A stretch of DNA of 62,023 nucleotides, taken from assembly GCA_903939115.1 (NCBI GenBank), contig CAJAFV010000038.1, positions 1 through 62,023 of the forward strand, given 5' to 3'. The position numbers and the translations under genes are program-made. Positions 52,218-60,169 of the stretch are shown here, piece after piece; the stretch's first letter is position 1, and each line of letters opens with the position of its first letter. This DNA comes from an uncultured Geobacteraceae bacterium. GTDB lineage: Bacteria > Desulfobacterota > Desulfuromonadia > Geobacterales > Pseudopelobacteraceae. The notes beneath the pieces are model-generated. The model was given only the letters and a program-made list of their open reading frames with translations. It made no database searches and was not told the DNA's origin.

Positions 52218-53897
52218 TCATGCTCTCGTCAACTGCCGGTATTTAATCCGGTGCGGGATGTCTGCTGCAGAGCCTAACCGCTTTTTACGATCCTCTTCAT
52301 ACTCCGAATAATTGCCTTCAAACCAGACCACTTTCGAATCACCCTCAAACGCCAGCATATGCGTGGCTATACGGTCCAGAAACCACCGGTCGTGGCTGAT
52401 GACGACAGCACAGCCGGCAAAATTCTCGAGGGCCTCTTCTAATGCCCTCATGGTATTGACATCCAGATCATTGGTCGGTTCATCCAACAGGATTACGTTG
52501 GCGCCACTTTTCAGCATTCGAGCCAGATGTACCCGGTTGCGCTCCCCTCCGGAAAGGGTTCCGACTTTTTTCTGCTGATCGCTGCCGGAGAAGTTAAAGC
52601 GGGAAACGTACGCCCTCGAGTTAACAAGCACCTTGCCAAGCTGGATGGCCTCCTGGCCTTCAGAAATCTCTTCCCAGATGGTTTTATCCGGATTAAGTAC
52701 GTCACGGCTTTGATCTACATACGCCAGTTGAACGGTGTCTCCAATTCTGAAAGATCCGGAATCTGCCTGCTCCTGTCCGGTAATCATCCGGAAGAGGGTC
52801 GTTTTGCCGGCACCGTTAGGGCCGATGATGCCGACGATACCGCCACGCGGCAGGCGGAAGGTCATCCCCTCAACGAGCAGTCGATCACCGTACCCCTTGG
52901 CCACGTTATCCGCTTCTATGACGATATCCCCCAGGCGGGGTCCGGGCGGCAGATAAATTTCAAGTTCGCGTGACTGTTTTTCATTCTCCTGAGAAACCAT
53001 ATCCTCATATGCGGTGATACGTGCCTGCGACTTGGCGTGTCGGCCTTTGGGCGACATTCTGATCCACTCCAACTCGCGCTGAAGAGTTTTCTGGCGGTCC
53101 GTTTCCTGCTTCTCCTGCGTTGCCAGACGATTCTGTTTCTGCTCCAGCCATGAGGAGTAGTTTCCTTTCCACGGAATCCCTTCGCCGCGGTCGAGTTCCA
53201 ATATCCAGCCGGCTACGTTATCGAGGAAATAGCGATCATGGGTAACAGCGATAACCGTACCTGGATAGCTGTGCAGATGATGCTCCAGCCAGGCGACTGT
53301 TTCCGCGTCCAAATGGTTGGTTGGTTCATCCAGAAGGAGGATGTCCGGTTTTTTGAGTAAGAGACGGCAGAGTGCAACACGACGTTTTTCACCGCCGGAA
53401 AGAACTTTAGTCGACATTTCGCCATCAGGGCAGCGGAGGGCGTCCATCGCCATTTCCAGGCGGGAATCCAGATCCCAGGCATCAAGGTGGTCGAGCTTCT
53501 CCTGGAGGAGCGCCTGACGATCACACAGTTTTTCGAAGTCGGCATCCGGTTCGGAAAACTTGTCAGTGATGGCATTAAATTCAGCGAGCAGATCAACCGT
53601 TTCCTGCACTCCCTCCTCGACAATCTGACGTACGGTTTTCGTTTCGTCAAGTCGGGGTTCCTGCTCCAGATAACCGACAGTATACCCCTGTGACAGAACC
53701 GCCTGACCGTTAAAATCTTTATCCACTCCTGCCATAATCCGCAACAGAGATGATTTTCCAGAGCCATTCAGGCCGAGAACACCAATTTTTGCGCCATAAA
53801 AATAAGAGAGGGAAATATCCTTTATGACCGGCTTTTTGTCGTAAAATTTACTGACGCGCATCATTGAATAAATTATCTTGTTTGGATCTATCGCCAT
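52218..53897 (-). CDS. ettA: Energy-dependent translational throttle protein EttA
   Basis: A 559-aa ABC-F protein with two ATPase domains and no membrane segment. The Walker A motifs are GLNGSGKSS (about 39) and GPNGAGKTT (about 357). The ABC signatures are LSGGEKRRVAL and LSGGERNRVHL. The arm and linker region lies between (about 240-310). It binds the ribosomal E site and gates entry into elongation according to ATP/ADP ratio. Confidence 0.95.
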   Translation of the reverse strand: MAIDPNKIIYSMMRVSKFYDKKPVIKDISLSYFYGAKIGVLGLNGSGKSSLLRIMAGVDKDFNGQAVLSQGYTVGYLEQEPRLDETKTVRQIVEEGVQETVDLLAEFNAITDKFSEPDADFEKLCDRQALLQEKLDHLDAWDLDSRLEMAMDALRCPDGEMSTKVLSGGEKRRVALCRLLLKKPDILLLDEPTNHLDAETVAWLEHHLHSYPGTVIAVTHDRYFLDNVAGWILELDRGEGIPWKGNYSSWLEQKQNRLATQEKQETDRQKTLQRELEWIRMSPKGRHAKSQARITAYEDMVSQENEKQSRELEIYLPPGPRLGDIVIEADNVAKGYGDRLLVEGMTFRLPRGGIVGIIGPNGAGKTTLFRMITGQEQADSGSFRIGDTVQLAYVDQSRDVLNPDKTIWEEISEGQEAIQLGKVLVNSRAYVSRFNFSGSDQQKKVGTLSGGERNRVHLARMLKSGANVILLDEPTNDLDVNTMRALEEALENFAGCAVVISHDRWFLDRIATHMLAFEGDSKVVWFEGNYSEYEEDRKKRLGSAADIPHRIKYRQLTRA

Positions 53898-53994
53898 GAA
53901 TTCCCCCGTAATTTTAAAATATTGAGGATACCTTTTACACGTCGCAGGCTCAAAAAGTCAATTCCTTTGGCTCATAACCAAACAAAGCAATAAC

Positions 53995-54022
53995 TTGACA
54001 AACTGGACTGGTGTGGTATCGT
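53995..54022 (+). promoter_or_regulatory. Promoter of the rubrerythrin-like gene
   Basis: TTGACA (53995-54000), a 16-bp spacer and TATCGT (54017-54022) lie 34 bp before the start codon, which follows the ribosome-binding site GAGGAGG. Confidence 0.55.
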
Positions 54023-54055
54023 CCCGCAATCAAATTTTGAGGAGGACAGAATAAA

Positions 54056-54547
54056 ATGGGTATCGATATTCAGGAAGCAATTAAACGTTCAATTCAGACC
54101 GAAAAAAATGCCATGAATTTCTATCAGCTCGGCGCTCAACAGATGAAAAATGGCGATGCGCGTCGTACCTTCGAAATCCTTGCCAAAGAAGAACGTGAGC
54201 ATGCTGCTCAATTTTATAAGATTTATACGGGGGCAGATATTCCTTCGTTCGATGCGTTTATGGATGCACTTGCTGATAACGAGTCGAGCTGGATCGTCAC
54301 TATTACCCGCTCAATCTCTGAGGACTTCACTGAAAAGAAGGCATTGGAATTGGCAATGGAGAAGGAAAAAAATCTCGAAGAAGCATTGAGAGCAACGGCA
54401 GCAAAGATTGAGGATCCCGCAATCAAGGCTGTTTATGAGACAAACGCGACAGAAACCCAGCACCACTATGAAATGATTGAGTCTGAATATGCCCGTTTGA
54501 TGGGGATGGTTCATGAGACTGACATCGATACGTTTGTACGTGAATAA
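54056..54547 (+). CDS. Rubrerythrin/ferritin-like diiron protein
   Basis: A 163-aa four-helix-bundle protein. Metal ligands are E17 in QTEKNAMNFY, EEREHA (about 46-51), and later Glu/His residues in MEKEKNLEEAL and ATETQHHYEMIE (about 135-146). There is no rubredoxin-type Cys4 domain. It probably acts in peroxide defence or iron handling. It has its own promoter and a palindromic terminator. Confidence 0.88.
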   Translation: MGIDIQEAIKRSIQTEKNAMNFYQLGAQQMKNGDARRTFEILAKEEREHAAQFYKIYTGADIPSFDAFMDALADNESSWIVTITRSISEDFTEKKALELAMEKEKNLEEALRATAAKIEDPAIKAVYETNATETQHHYEMIESEYARLMGMVHETDIDTFVRE

Positions 54548-54570
54548 AAAACGCATTTATTGCTGACGGT

Positions 54571-54600
54571 CATTAAGGGCGCATTTATGCGCCCTTAATG
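54571..54600 (+). terminator. Perfect hairpin after the rubrerythrin-like gene
   Basis: CATTAAGGGCGCA pairs over 13 bp with TGCGCCCTTAATG across loop TTTA. There is no clear T run, so it may terminate weakly or stabilise the mRNA. Confidence 0.6.
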
Positions 54601-54641
54601 CGTTAAAGGGTAATACATCTCAACCCGAACAGGATGCCTGC

Positions 54642-55142
54642 ATGCTAGCAATTCAGCCACACATATCCGTTCTGGTTCTCGGAGTCGGCAACCTTGTTAT
54701 GAGTGACGATGGCGTCGGCGTTATGGTCGCCCAAAAGCTTCAGCAAAGTTACCGGTTTCCGGACAATGTTGAGATTCTTGACGGCGGTACGCTGGGGCTT
54801 GATTTACTCCCCAAGTTGGAAAACATATCACATCTTATACTTATCGATGCCGTTGAAACTGGAAAAAAAGCCGGGACGTGTGTCCGCTTGTATGGCCAGG
54901 AACTGCCCATTGCCCTGGAGACAAAGATTTCTCCTCACCAGATGGGGCTTAAGGATCTTCTGGCTGTATCAGAATTAATGGGGCATATTCCGAAAGAGAT
55001 GGTCTTGATTGGAGTACAGCCGGGATCAATAGAAATGGAGATCGGGTTGACAGCAGAAGTTGAAGCTCAACTTGATACCCTTGTTTCCAATGTGTTGATA
55101 GAACTGGAGAATTGGGGAGTGTCAGCACTGTCGATCGTGTGA
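54642..55142 (+). CDS. Hydrogenase maturation protease
   Basis: A 166-aa HyaD/HycI-type protease, which removes the C-terminal peptide of a [NiFe]-hydrogenase large subunit after metal insertion. LGVGNLVMSDDGVGVMVA (about 13-30) holds the first Ni-binding acidic residue, ILDGGTLGLDLLP (about 45-57) and LILIDAVETGKKAG (about 65-78) the second, and SPHQMGLKDLL the His. No hydrogenase structural gene lies in the window, so the substrate is encoded elsewhere. Confidence 0.92.
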   Translation: MLAIQPHISVLVLGVGNLVMSDDGVGVMVAQKLQQSYRFPDNVEILDGGTLGLDLLPKLENISHLILIDAVETGKKAGTCVRLYGQELPIALETKISPHQMGLKDLLAVSELMGHIPKEMVLIGVQPGSIEMEIGLTAEVEAQLDTLVSNVLIELENWGVSALSIV

Positions 55143-55158
55143 ATCAACGAGGAAAAAG

Positions 55159-55203
55159 TAAAAAGAGAGCCCACAGATATAAAACCTGTGGGCTCTCTTT
55201 TTA
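55159..55203. terminator. Bidirectional terminator
   Basis: AGAGAGCCCACAG (55164-55176) pairs perfectly with CTGTGGGCTCTCT (55186-55198), flanked by A and T runs. It serves both the hydrogenase-protease gene and the convergent rplI gene. Confidence 0.92.
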
Positions 55204-55219
55204 CTTGGCAGATACCGTA

Positions 55220-55663
55220 TTATGCAGCAGCGACAACGATCTTCAGTGTCGCGGTTACTTCTGGATGAATTTTCAGTGTAGCAGTAAACTCACCGGTGTG
55301 CTTGATAGTGTCGGCAAGAATGATGCTTTTACGATCGATATCAAAGCCATTGGCTTTTAAGTAGGTTGCTATGTCCATGTTCGTTACTGCGCCGAACAGT
55401 TTGCCCTCTTCCCCGGCTTTGTGAGTAAGTACTATCGACAGGGCTTCCAGTTTTGCGCCAAGAATTTTAGCGGATTCAAGCGCCTTGTTCTTTTTGTAGG
55501 CCATCTGTCGTTTAGCATGCTCAAGAGCCTTGGCATTGCTGTCCGTGGCAACGATTGCCAGTTTTTTAGGGAGCAGGTAGTTACGGGCGTACCCTGGGGC
55601 TACCTTGACGATGTCACCAATGTGACCCAACGTGTCGATGTTCTCATTTAAAATAACTTTCAT
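55220..55663 (-). CDS. rplI: Ribosomal protein L9
   Basis: A 147-aa large-subunit protein. The N-terminal domain MKVILNENIDTLGHIGDIVK, then VAPGYARNYLLPKKLA (about 21-36), is diagnostic. A helical linker and the C-terminal domain follow (LKANGFDIDRKSIIL). It is the last gene of the rpsF-rpsR-DUF2232-rplI operon. Confidence 0.97.
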   Translation of the reverse strand: MKVILNENIDTLGHIGDIVKVAPGYARNYLLPKKLAIVATDSNAKALEHAKRQMAYKKNKALESAKILGAKLEALSIVLTHKAGEEGKLFGAVTNMDIATYLKANGFDIDRKSIILADTIKHTGEFTATLKIHPEVTATLKIVVAAA

Positions 55664-55749
55664 CTGTTTCTTCTCCTTTCGAGCCTGTTAAAGTAGTTTT
55701 TCAAATTCCAGATCAAAGCCTTGATTTCATCTTTGATTTGAAATTTGAA

Positions 55750-56712
55750 TTACAGGTTTTCCTGTGGTTTAGGGGTTCTGAAATCAACCCAAAGATCAAA
55801 AATGCCAATTCCGGCAACAAATGCCAGTAGGTACGGCTGAATAATCAGCATGGTGTATAAAAAAATCCGCAGCAGGTTTGGTACGGAGTACTTCTTAACC
55901 AATGCTGAGACGACAGCCATTCCTTGAAAAAAATACAACATGGTGATAACCAGCAAAATATTAAGAGCCGGTGTTGTAATAACCGACTGCGGCAACAGGA
56001 GAGCAAAACCGCACATAATAAAAAGCCAGACAAGCAGATCAGGATTCTTGAACGTAGCAAAATCATCAATATTCAGAGTTACAGAAGTATTGGCAGTGGT
56101 TTTCTTTACGAGAAGCAGATTGCATCCGGCAATAACGACAAGCATTATCGTGAAAAGAGCCGGGTAAAGACGCTGCAGCAGTTCAGATGCGACTGTCATG
56201 GAACTTTTGAGAAATTCCAGCTCTTCTCCCGTTACGCCCCCTTTTTCGTACAACGCAACCGCCTGCTTCAAACTGCCGGCTATTTCGGATGAAATAAGCT
56301 GTTGCAGATTGATACCGGAAAGAGAGCCGTACACAACGATTCCGGTGGTAAAAATCAGCAGATTTGCCGCTGTCGTCCAAAAAAGTGCCCGACTGCCGCT
56401 GAAACCTTGCAGCAGAAGCTCCGGCATTAACAGACTTATCATGCCGCACATGCCAAGATAGAGGCACCCTGCAAAAATTCCAAACAGAGCCGAGATAGCC
56501 GCCGTCGAGCCAAGTGTAATAATCAGTGATGATAAGCGGCCATGGATCAGACGGTTATGTGCGGCCGGAAACGGTGCCAATACCCCGGAAAAAATCCCGA
56601 GTGGCGGCACTGCCAGATAGGCCGCAAATAAAACAAACGAACCGACCACTCCAAGAATGGACGCTTTCAGGCGTGCATACAGGTAGTGGTCGGCAGGTGA
56701 TGTAAAGTTCAT
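55750..56712 (-). CDS. DUF2232 (YybS-like) membrane protein
   Basis: A 320-aa integral membrane protein with about eight hydrophobic helices, including ILGVVGSFVLFAAYLAVPPL near the N terminus and a C-terminal pair. A charged loop lies at about 143-170 (IAGSLKQAVALYEKGGVTGE). DUF2232 proteins occupy this exact place between rpsR and rplI in many bacteria. Molecular function is unknown. Confidence 0.85.
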   Translation of the reverse strand: MNFTSPADHYLYARLKASILGVVGSFVLFAAYLAVPPLGIFSGVLAPFPAAHNRLIHGRLSSLIITLGSTAAISALFGIFAGCLYLGMCGMISLLMPELLLQGFSGSRALFWTTAANLLIFTTGIVVYGSLSGINLQQLISSEIAGSLKQAVALYEKGGVTGEELEFLKSSMTVASELLQRLYPALFTIMLVVIAGCNLLLVKKTTANTSVTLNIDDFATFKNPDLLVWLFIMCGFALLLPQSVITTPALNILLVITMLYFFQGMAVVSALVKKYSVPNLLRIFLYTMLIIQPYLLAFVAGIGIFDLWVDFRTPKPQENL

Positions 56713-56722
56713 TCAGTTTCTG

Positions 56723-57082
56723 TTAGTTGACAGCGTGATTTGCTGCAATCGGCAGAAGAGCGATGTTGCGAGCCCGCTTGATGGCCTCAGTGATGTGGCG
56801 CTGATGAGCCGCACAGTTCCCGGAAATTCTGCGAGGAACAATTTTGCCGCGCTCTGTAATGAAAAAGCGGAGAGTACGAGGCTCTTTGTAGTCAATAGTC
56901 AAATTCTTTTCAGCGCAAAAACGGCATACTTTACGGCGCTGAAACGGGCGTCTCTTGCGTGGTCCGCCAGGGCCGCCACCAGGGCCGCCTGCTGGGCGCT
57001 GACCCGGTCCGCCTGCTGGGCGCTGGCCGGCACTAGCGGGACGTTGATATGATGATGTAGTTGCTGGTCTTTCGTCACTCAT
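56723..57082 (-). CDS. rpsR: Ribosomal protein S18 with a low-complexity N-terminal extension
   Basis: A 119-aa protein. The S18 core (about 45-119) has [35 protein letters not shown] and [20 protein letters not shown]. The first ~44 residues are a Gly/Pro/Arg-rich tract with repeats of QRPAGGPG and GGPG, not present in typical ~75-aa S18. GGAGGAG precedes ATG 57082, so the extension is probably translated. Confidence 0.95.
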   Translation of the reverse strand: MSDERPATTSSYQRPASAGQRPAGGPGQRPAGGPGGGPGGPRKRRPFQRRKVCRFCAEKNLTIDYKEPRTLRFFITERGKIVPRRISGNCAAHQRHITEAIKRARNIALLPIAANHAVN

Positions 57083-57103
57083 GAGTATATCTCCTCCAGT
57101 AAA

Positions 57104-57490
57104 TTATTCGGCGGCTTCTTCAGCGGCGGTTATTTCTTCAACGTTTTCTTCAGTTGCGGCGTCGGTCAGTTCGGCTTTTTTCTCCGGAACGATGCGCTCG
57201 GGCAGGTCAGTAATGTTGACGCTCTGGTAGCGCAGCACTTTCTCGTCAAGCCTTAAACGTCGCTCGAGTTCGGCAATAAGAGTACTGCCACCGTCAAAAC
57301 GGAGATAGTAATAACGGCCTCTTGCAGACTTCTTGATAGGGTAGGCCAGTTTCCTGATACCCCAGTCATCCATCCTTAAACACTCGCCTTTATACGACGA
57401 GATGACGTCCTGAGCCTTAGCGGTGACAGACTTGATCTCGTCTTCGCTCAGTTCAGGCTGGAGGATAAAAATTGTTTCATACTTCCTCAT
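57104..57490 (-). CDS. rpsF: Ribosomal protein S6
   Basis: A 128-aa small-subunit protein. MRKYETIFILQPELSEDEIK is the conserved N terminus, so the start is ATG 57490 with GAGGAGG upstream rather than the ATG at 57538. RKLAYPIKKSARGRYYYLRF is the central block. The C-terminal ~25 residues are Glu/Ala rich. It pairs with S18 and heads the operon. Confidence 0.96.
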   Translation of the reverse strand: MRKYETIFILQPELSEDEIKSVTAKAQDVISSYKGECLRMDDWGIRKLAYPIKKSARGRYYYLRFDGGSTLIAELERRLRLDEKVLRYQSVNITDLPERIVPEKKAELTDAATEENVEEITAAEEAAE

Positions 57491-57673
57491 GTTGGTAATC
57501 CTCCTCACGGATTCGAGCCCCGGTCCTAGCCGGAGCAAGGAGATTTCGGCAAAGATGCCGTCTTTAAAAGAACAAGTCTTCTACTACGTTTCTGCGTAAA
57601 GTGCAACAGAATCTTTGTGATATTTTACGCGCATCAACTCTGACGGTTCCATCCATAAGTCTAATTTTTTTTT

Positions 57674-57843
57674 CCGATTAGTGTCGTGCTTCAGCTAGTT
57701 CCTTCTCCCTGAGGGAGAAGGTGGCCGAAGGCCGGATGAGGGGGTGGGGTTGTCTGATAAGTTGACATTCCCCCTCACCCTAACCCTCTCCCTCAGGGAG
57801 AGGGGATGTTTTGAAGCGCTGGCTGAAGATTAGCGCTAATCGG
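57674..57843. repeat. Intergenic composite inverted repeat (MITE- or REP-like)
   Basis: A ~170-bp nested palindrome. The outer arms are CCGATTAG (57674-57681) and CTAATCGG (57836-57843). Next are GCTTCAGC (57688-57695) and GCTGAAG (57822-57828). Inside are two palindromes, CTCCCTGAGGGAG (57705-57717) and CTCCCTCAGGGAG (57788-57800), plus the CCCTCACCC-type tracts common in proteobacterial intergenic repeats. No coding frame is present. It occupies most of the 439-bp gap between rpsF and the next gene. Confidence 0.7.
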
Positions 57844-57929
57844 ATTTTTTTTTGTTATCTTGAAATCATACGCATATTGGAATAATGTACGTTCTATAGA
57901 AAAACAAGTCATCCCCGTAGGGAGTAGTT

Positions 57930-58115
57930 ATGAAAAACGAAACTGCTGCACCGGCAACCACAACGAAACATCACTATAAATTTGTACTTGGCGCTCGCCC
58001 TCCCAGAAATTTGACCGCTGCGCAGTTGAAAATACTTGATTCCGCAGAACCCTCCCGCAAAGCACATGAACTTGCTGCACGGGTTGCCAAAACAAAAGTT
58101 GTAATTCAGCCATAA
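57930..58115 (+). CDS. 61-aa protein of unknown function
   Basis: A 61-aa protein starting MKNETAAPATTTKHHYKFVL. GTAGGGAG lies upstream of the ATG. It is basic and Ala rich, has no membrane helix, and ends AKTKVVIQP. Its stop directly adjoins the start of the GNAT-like gene, so the pair is translationally coupled. No family recognised. A chaperone or antitoxin-like role for the pair is speculation. Confidence 0.65.
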   Translation: MKNETAAPATTTKHHYKFVLGARPPRNLTAAQLKILDSAEPSRKAHELAARVAKTKVVIQP

Positions 58116-58583
58116 ATGTTCAAGCTTATTACACCAGAAGGGGCGGAGTTATTTCCCGGTTCTTTCGCCAAGCGCTTTCAGTATGCCGACGATTTTGAGC
58201 GGCAGTATGTTGTAAAACTGGTCAAATTTGCCCAAAGGGATAGAGTTCGCATACATGTTCTGGTTGACAACGCCGGAAATTCATACGGATTTCTGGCCCT
58301 TTCGTTTTCTTCGTTCGACAAGGATTCCAAACGCGCTTCCATCGTCATTGATTACATCTTTACATCCCGGAACTATCGAGGAAAGAGTTACACCGGTTTG
58401 GGTAATATGTCCGTTTTTGAACACTTGCTTGGTGTGACCTATCAGGCTGCCATCACTATCAAGAAAACGGTTCCTGTCAGATTTATCGCTTTGCAGCCTG
58501 CATCAGACCGGCTCGCTGCATATTATGAACGTGCTGATTTTAAACCGTTTGGCAATACCGACTGGATGTTTCTCAGTATCTGA
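58116..58583 (+). CDS. GNAT-like acetyltransferase
   Basis: A 155-aa protein with a GNAT-like order: ERQYVVKLVKFAQRD, YGFLALSFSSFD, then IVIDYIFTSRNYRGKSYTGLG (about 75-95) in the place of the acetyl-CoA R/Q-x-x-G-x-G/A loop, and LAAYYERADFKPFG (about 133-146) as the C-terminal motif B. It is 0 bp after the 61-aa gene. The substrate is unknown. Confidence 0.68.
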   Translation: MFKLITPEGAELFPGSFAKRFQYADDFERQYVVKLVKFAQRDRVRIHVLVDNAGNSYGFLALSFSSFDKDSKRASIVIDYIFTSRNYRGKSYTGLGNMSVFEHLLGVTYQAAITIKKTVPVRFIALQPASDRLAAYYERADFKPFGNTDWMFLSI

Positions 58584-58653
58584 ATTAGTCCCACCTTCTT
58601 AATCGTAATAATCCGCCCCATAATTTTTGATGAGATCTTCATGTGAGCCTCCT

Positions 58654-59538
58654 TTATGGCTGGAGAGATGTAACCAGGTATTTCTTCACAAGTTCCACCG
58701 GATGGTAAGAAAGTTTGGCACTGCGAAGTCCCGTATTACCCAGATCCTGCTCCCGATTCAGGTACCTGCATCCCTGAAACAGGTTTTTTGCAAACTCCCG
58801 GTTTACAAGCTGGTACAATCCCTCTGAAAAAGGATCGGCCTTTTCGAAATGGCAGACAGCGGTTTCCTGATTGAGCTGTTCGCCGAGTGCAAAGGCTGCT
58901 ACCGCATCATTCACCATGATGACAATACCAGAAAGGCCGAGAACTTCAGCCGAGCGCAACGCCTCTGCCGTCGCTTCAACCTCCATTGGCACCGAACCTC
59001 CTGATTCAATGCGAGAAGCCTGTTGCCATCTGTCCAAAAGACTCATGCAGCCTGTTACATGCTCATCTGAAAAGTGCTTTACCGTGTAGTCATGACGGCT
59101 GGTAAAATAGTTTATCCGGTTTTTTTTCTTGTGAAAACGGCTTCCCGGCAACAGTGCCAGCTCTTCTCGAAGATAGAGGTAATCAAAAGAGTCGCGCAGC
59201 TCCTCTATCTGCACCAAATGTCCTGAAAGGTCCCTTTCGACGAATGATTCGTCAGCGCCGTAGAGCGGCAGGCCATCGGCAAACAGGACTTTCAGGGCGG
59301 CGGCTGTATCGCCGCCCAGTGGTGGAAGAAAATAAACAGAGCCGTCATACCCTGTACCGATTACAACGGTTGAGCCGGCAACTGATGCAAGTTTGTACTG
59401 ATGCGCCTTGCGAAAAAGGTACAGTCCGGCAAAGGACAACTCGGAAATACGAGGTTGGAAATTGGTACACAATTGATCCAGGAGCGGTTTGTCATCCAGT
59501 GCCAGCAGACGTGACGCAGGATACGAAGGGATTGTCAT
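58654..59538 (-). CDS. DUF2156 protein (GNAT-fold, lysyl-phosphatidylglycerol synthase-like)
   Basis: A 294-aa protein. ISELSFAGLYLFRKAHQYKL (about 31-50) and YLREELALLPGSRFHKKKNR (about 121-140) are typical of DUF2156, and YLNREQDLGNTGLRSAKLSYHP near the C terminus is the family signature. The fold is a tandem GNAT as in the catalytic half of MprF, but without the membrane part. Natural substrate is unknown. It is convergent with the GNAT-like gene. Confidence 0.88.
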   Translation of the reverse strand: MTIPSYPASRLLALDDKPLLDQLCTNFQPRISELSFAGLYLFRKAHQYKLASVAGSTVVIGTGYDGSVYFLPPLGGDTAAALKVLFADGLPLYGADESFVERDLSGHLVQIEELRDSFDYLYLREELALLPGSRFHKKKNRINYFTSRHDYTVKHFSDEHVTGCMSLLDRWQQASRIESGGSVPMEVEATAEALRSAEVLGLSGIVIMVNDAVAAFALGEQLNQETAVCHFEKADPFSEGLYQLVNREFAKNLFQGCRYLNREQDLGNTGLRSAKLSYHPVELVKKYLVTSLQP

Positions 59539-60169
59539 TTGAGTTGTCCGTTAAGTGGGGGCAAGTGATTAACATGCCGAAATTGCAAATAAAAATAACA
59601 TATTACCTATGTAAATAGCGCAAAATGTGTACCAGTTATTTGCAACTATGTAAAGGTAGTTTTCCTGTTATGCCACAATTGGAATTACTACGTTTATTTT
59701 AAGGGAAGCTTATGAAGGGCATGATTTGGCTGAAGCAATGGAAATGATTAGTGGTGCATTTTTTTTGCGATTTATTTCGAAGGGTGGGGGGCAATAAAGG
59801 GTCAGAGACTTCAAACCCTGATTCGTTGCGAATATTCACAAGAGGGCCTGTCACGGAATCCGTGACATTTAACGATTTTGTTTTATGTCACGGATTTTTT
59901 AACGGATTTTTCCGTCCTCCGATAGTCTTGCTTCTTTTTATTTCATAAATTCAGTATGTTAACACCTCAGTCGTCGTGTATTTTATGTGGCGCGATAATT
60001 GCTAGTATTAATGCGCCTATTGCATTCACTGGACTGCTGGAAGGGAAGAACTTCGGCAAGCTTATTGTACGCATCGCACCATCTTGAATCTATAATAGTC
60101 ATTTACCACGAAGGTAGACGATTCCTGGCATTTGCTCCTGCATAGACCCCTTATTTACGGAGGAATTGT
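59539..60169. other. 631-bp gene-free region with a TGTCACGGA palindrome
   Basis: No convincing gene is visible. The notable feature is TGTCACGGA-A-TCCGTGACA (59849-59867), a 9-bp-arm palindrome, with a further direct copy of TGTCACGGA at 59886-59894. It could be an operator for the sensor kinase gene downstream or for an unknown regulator. The 65-aa frame at 59751-59948 has a GTG start and no clear ribosome-binding site and is not called. Confidence 0.55.

Noticed and set aside
59751..59948. A 65-codon frame beginning with GTG
   Set aside because: No ribosome-binding site, no recognisable sequence, and it covers the palindromic operator-like region.
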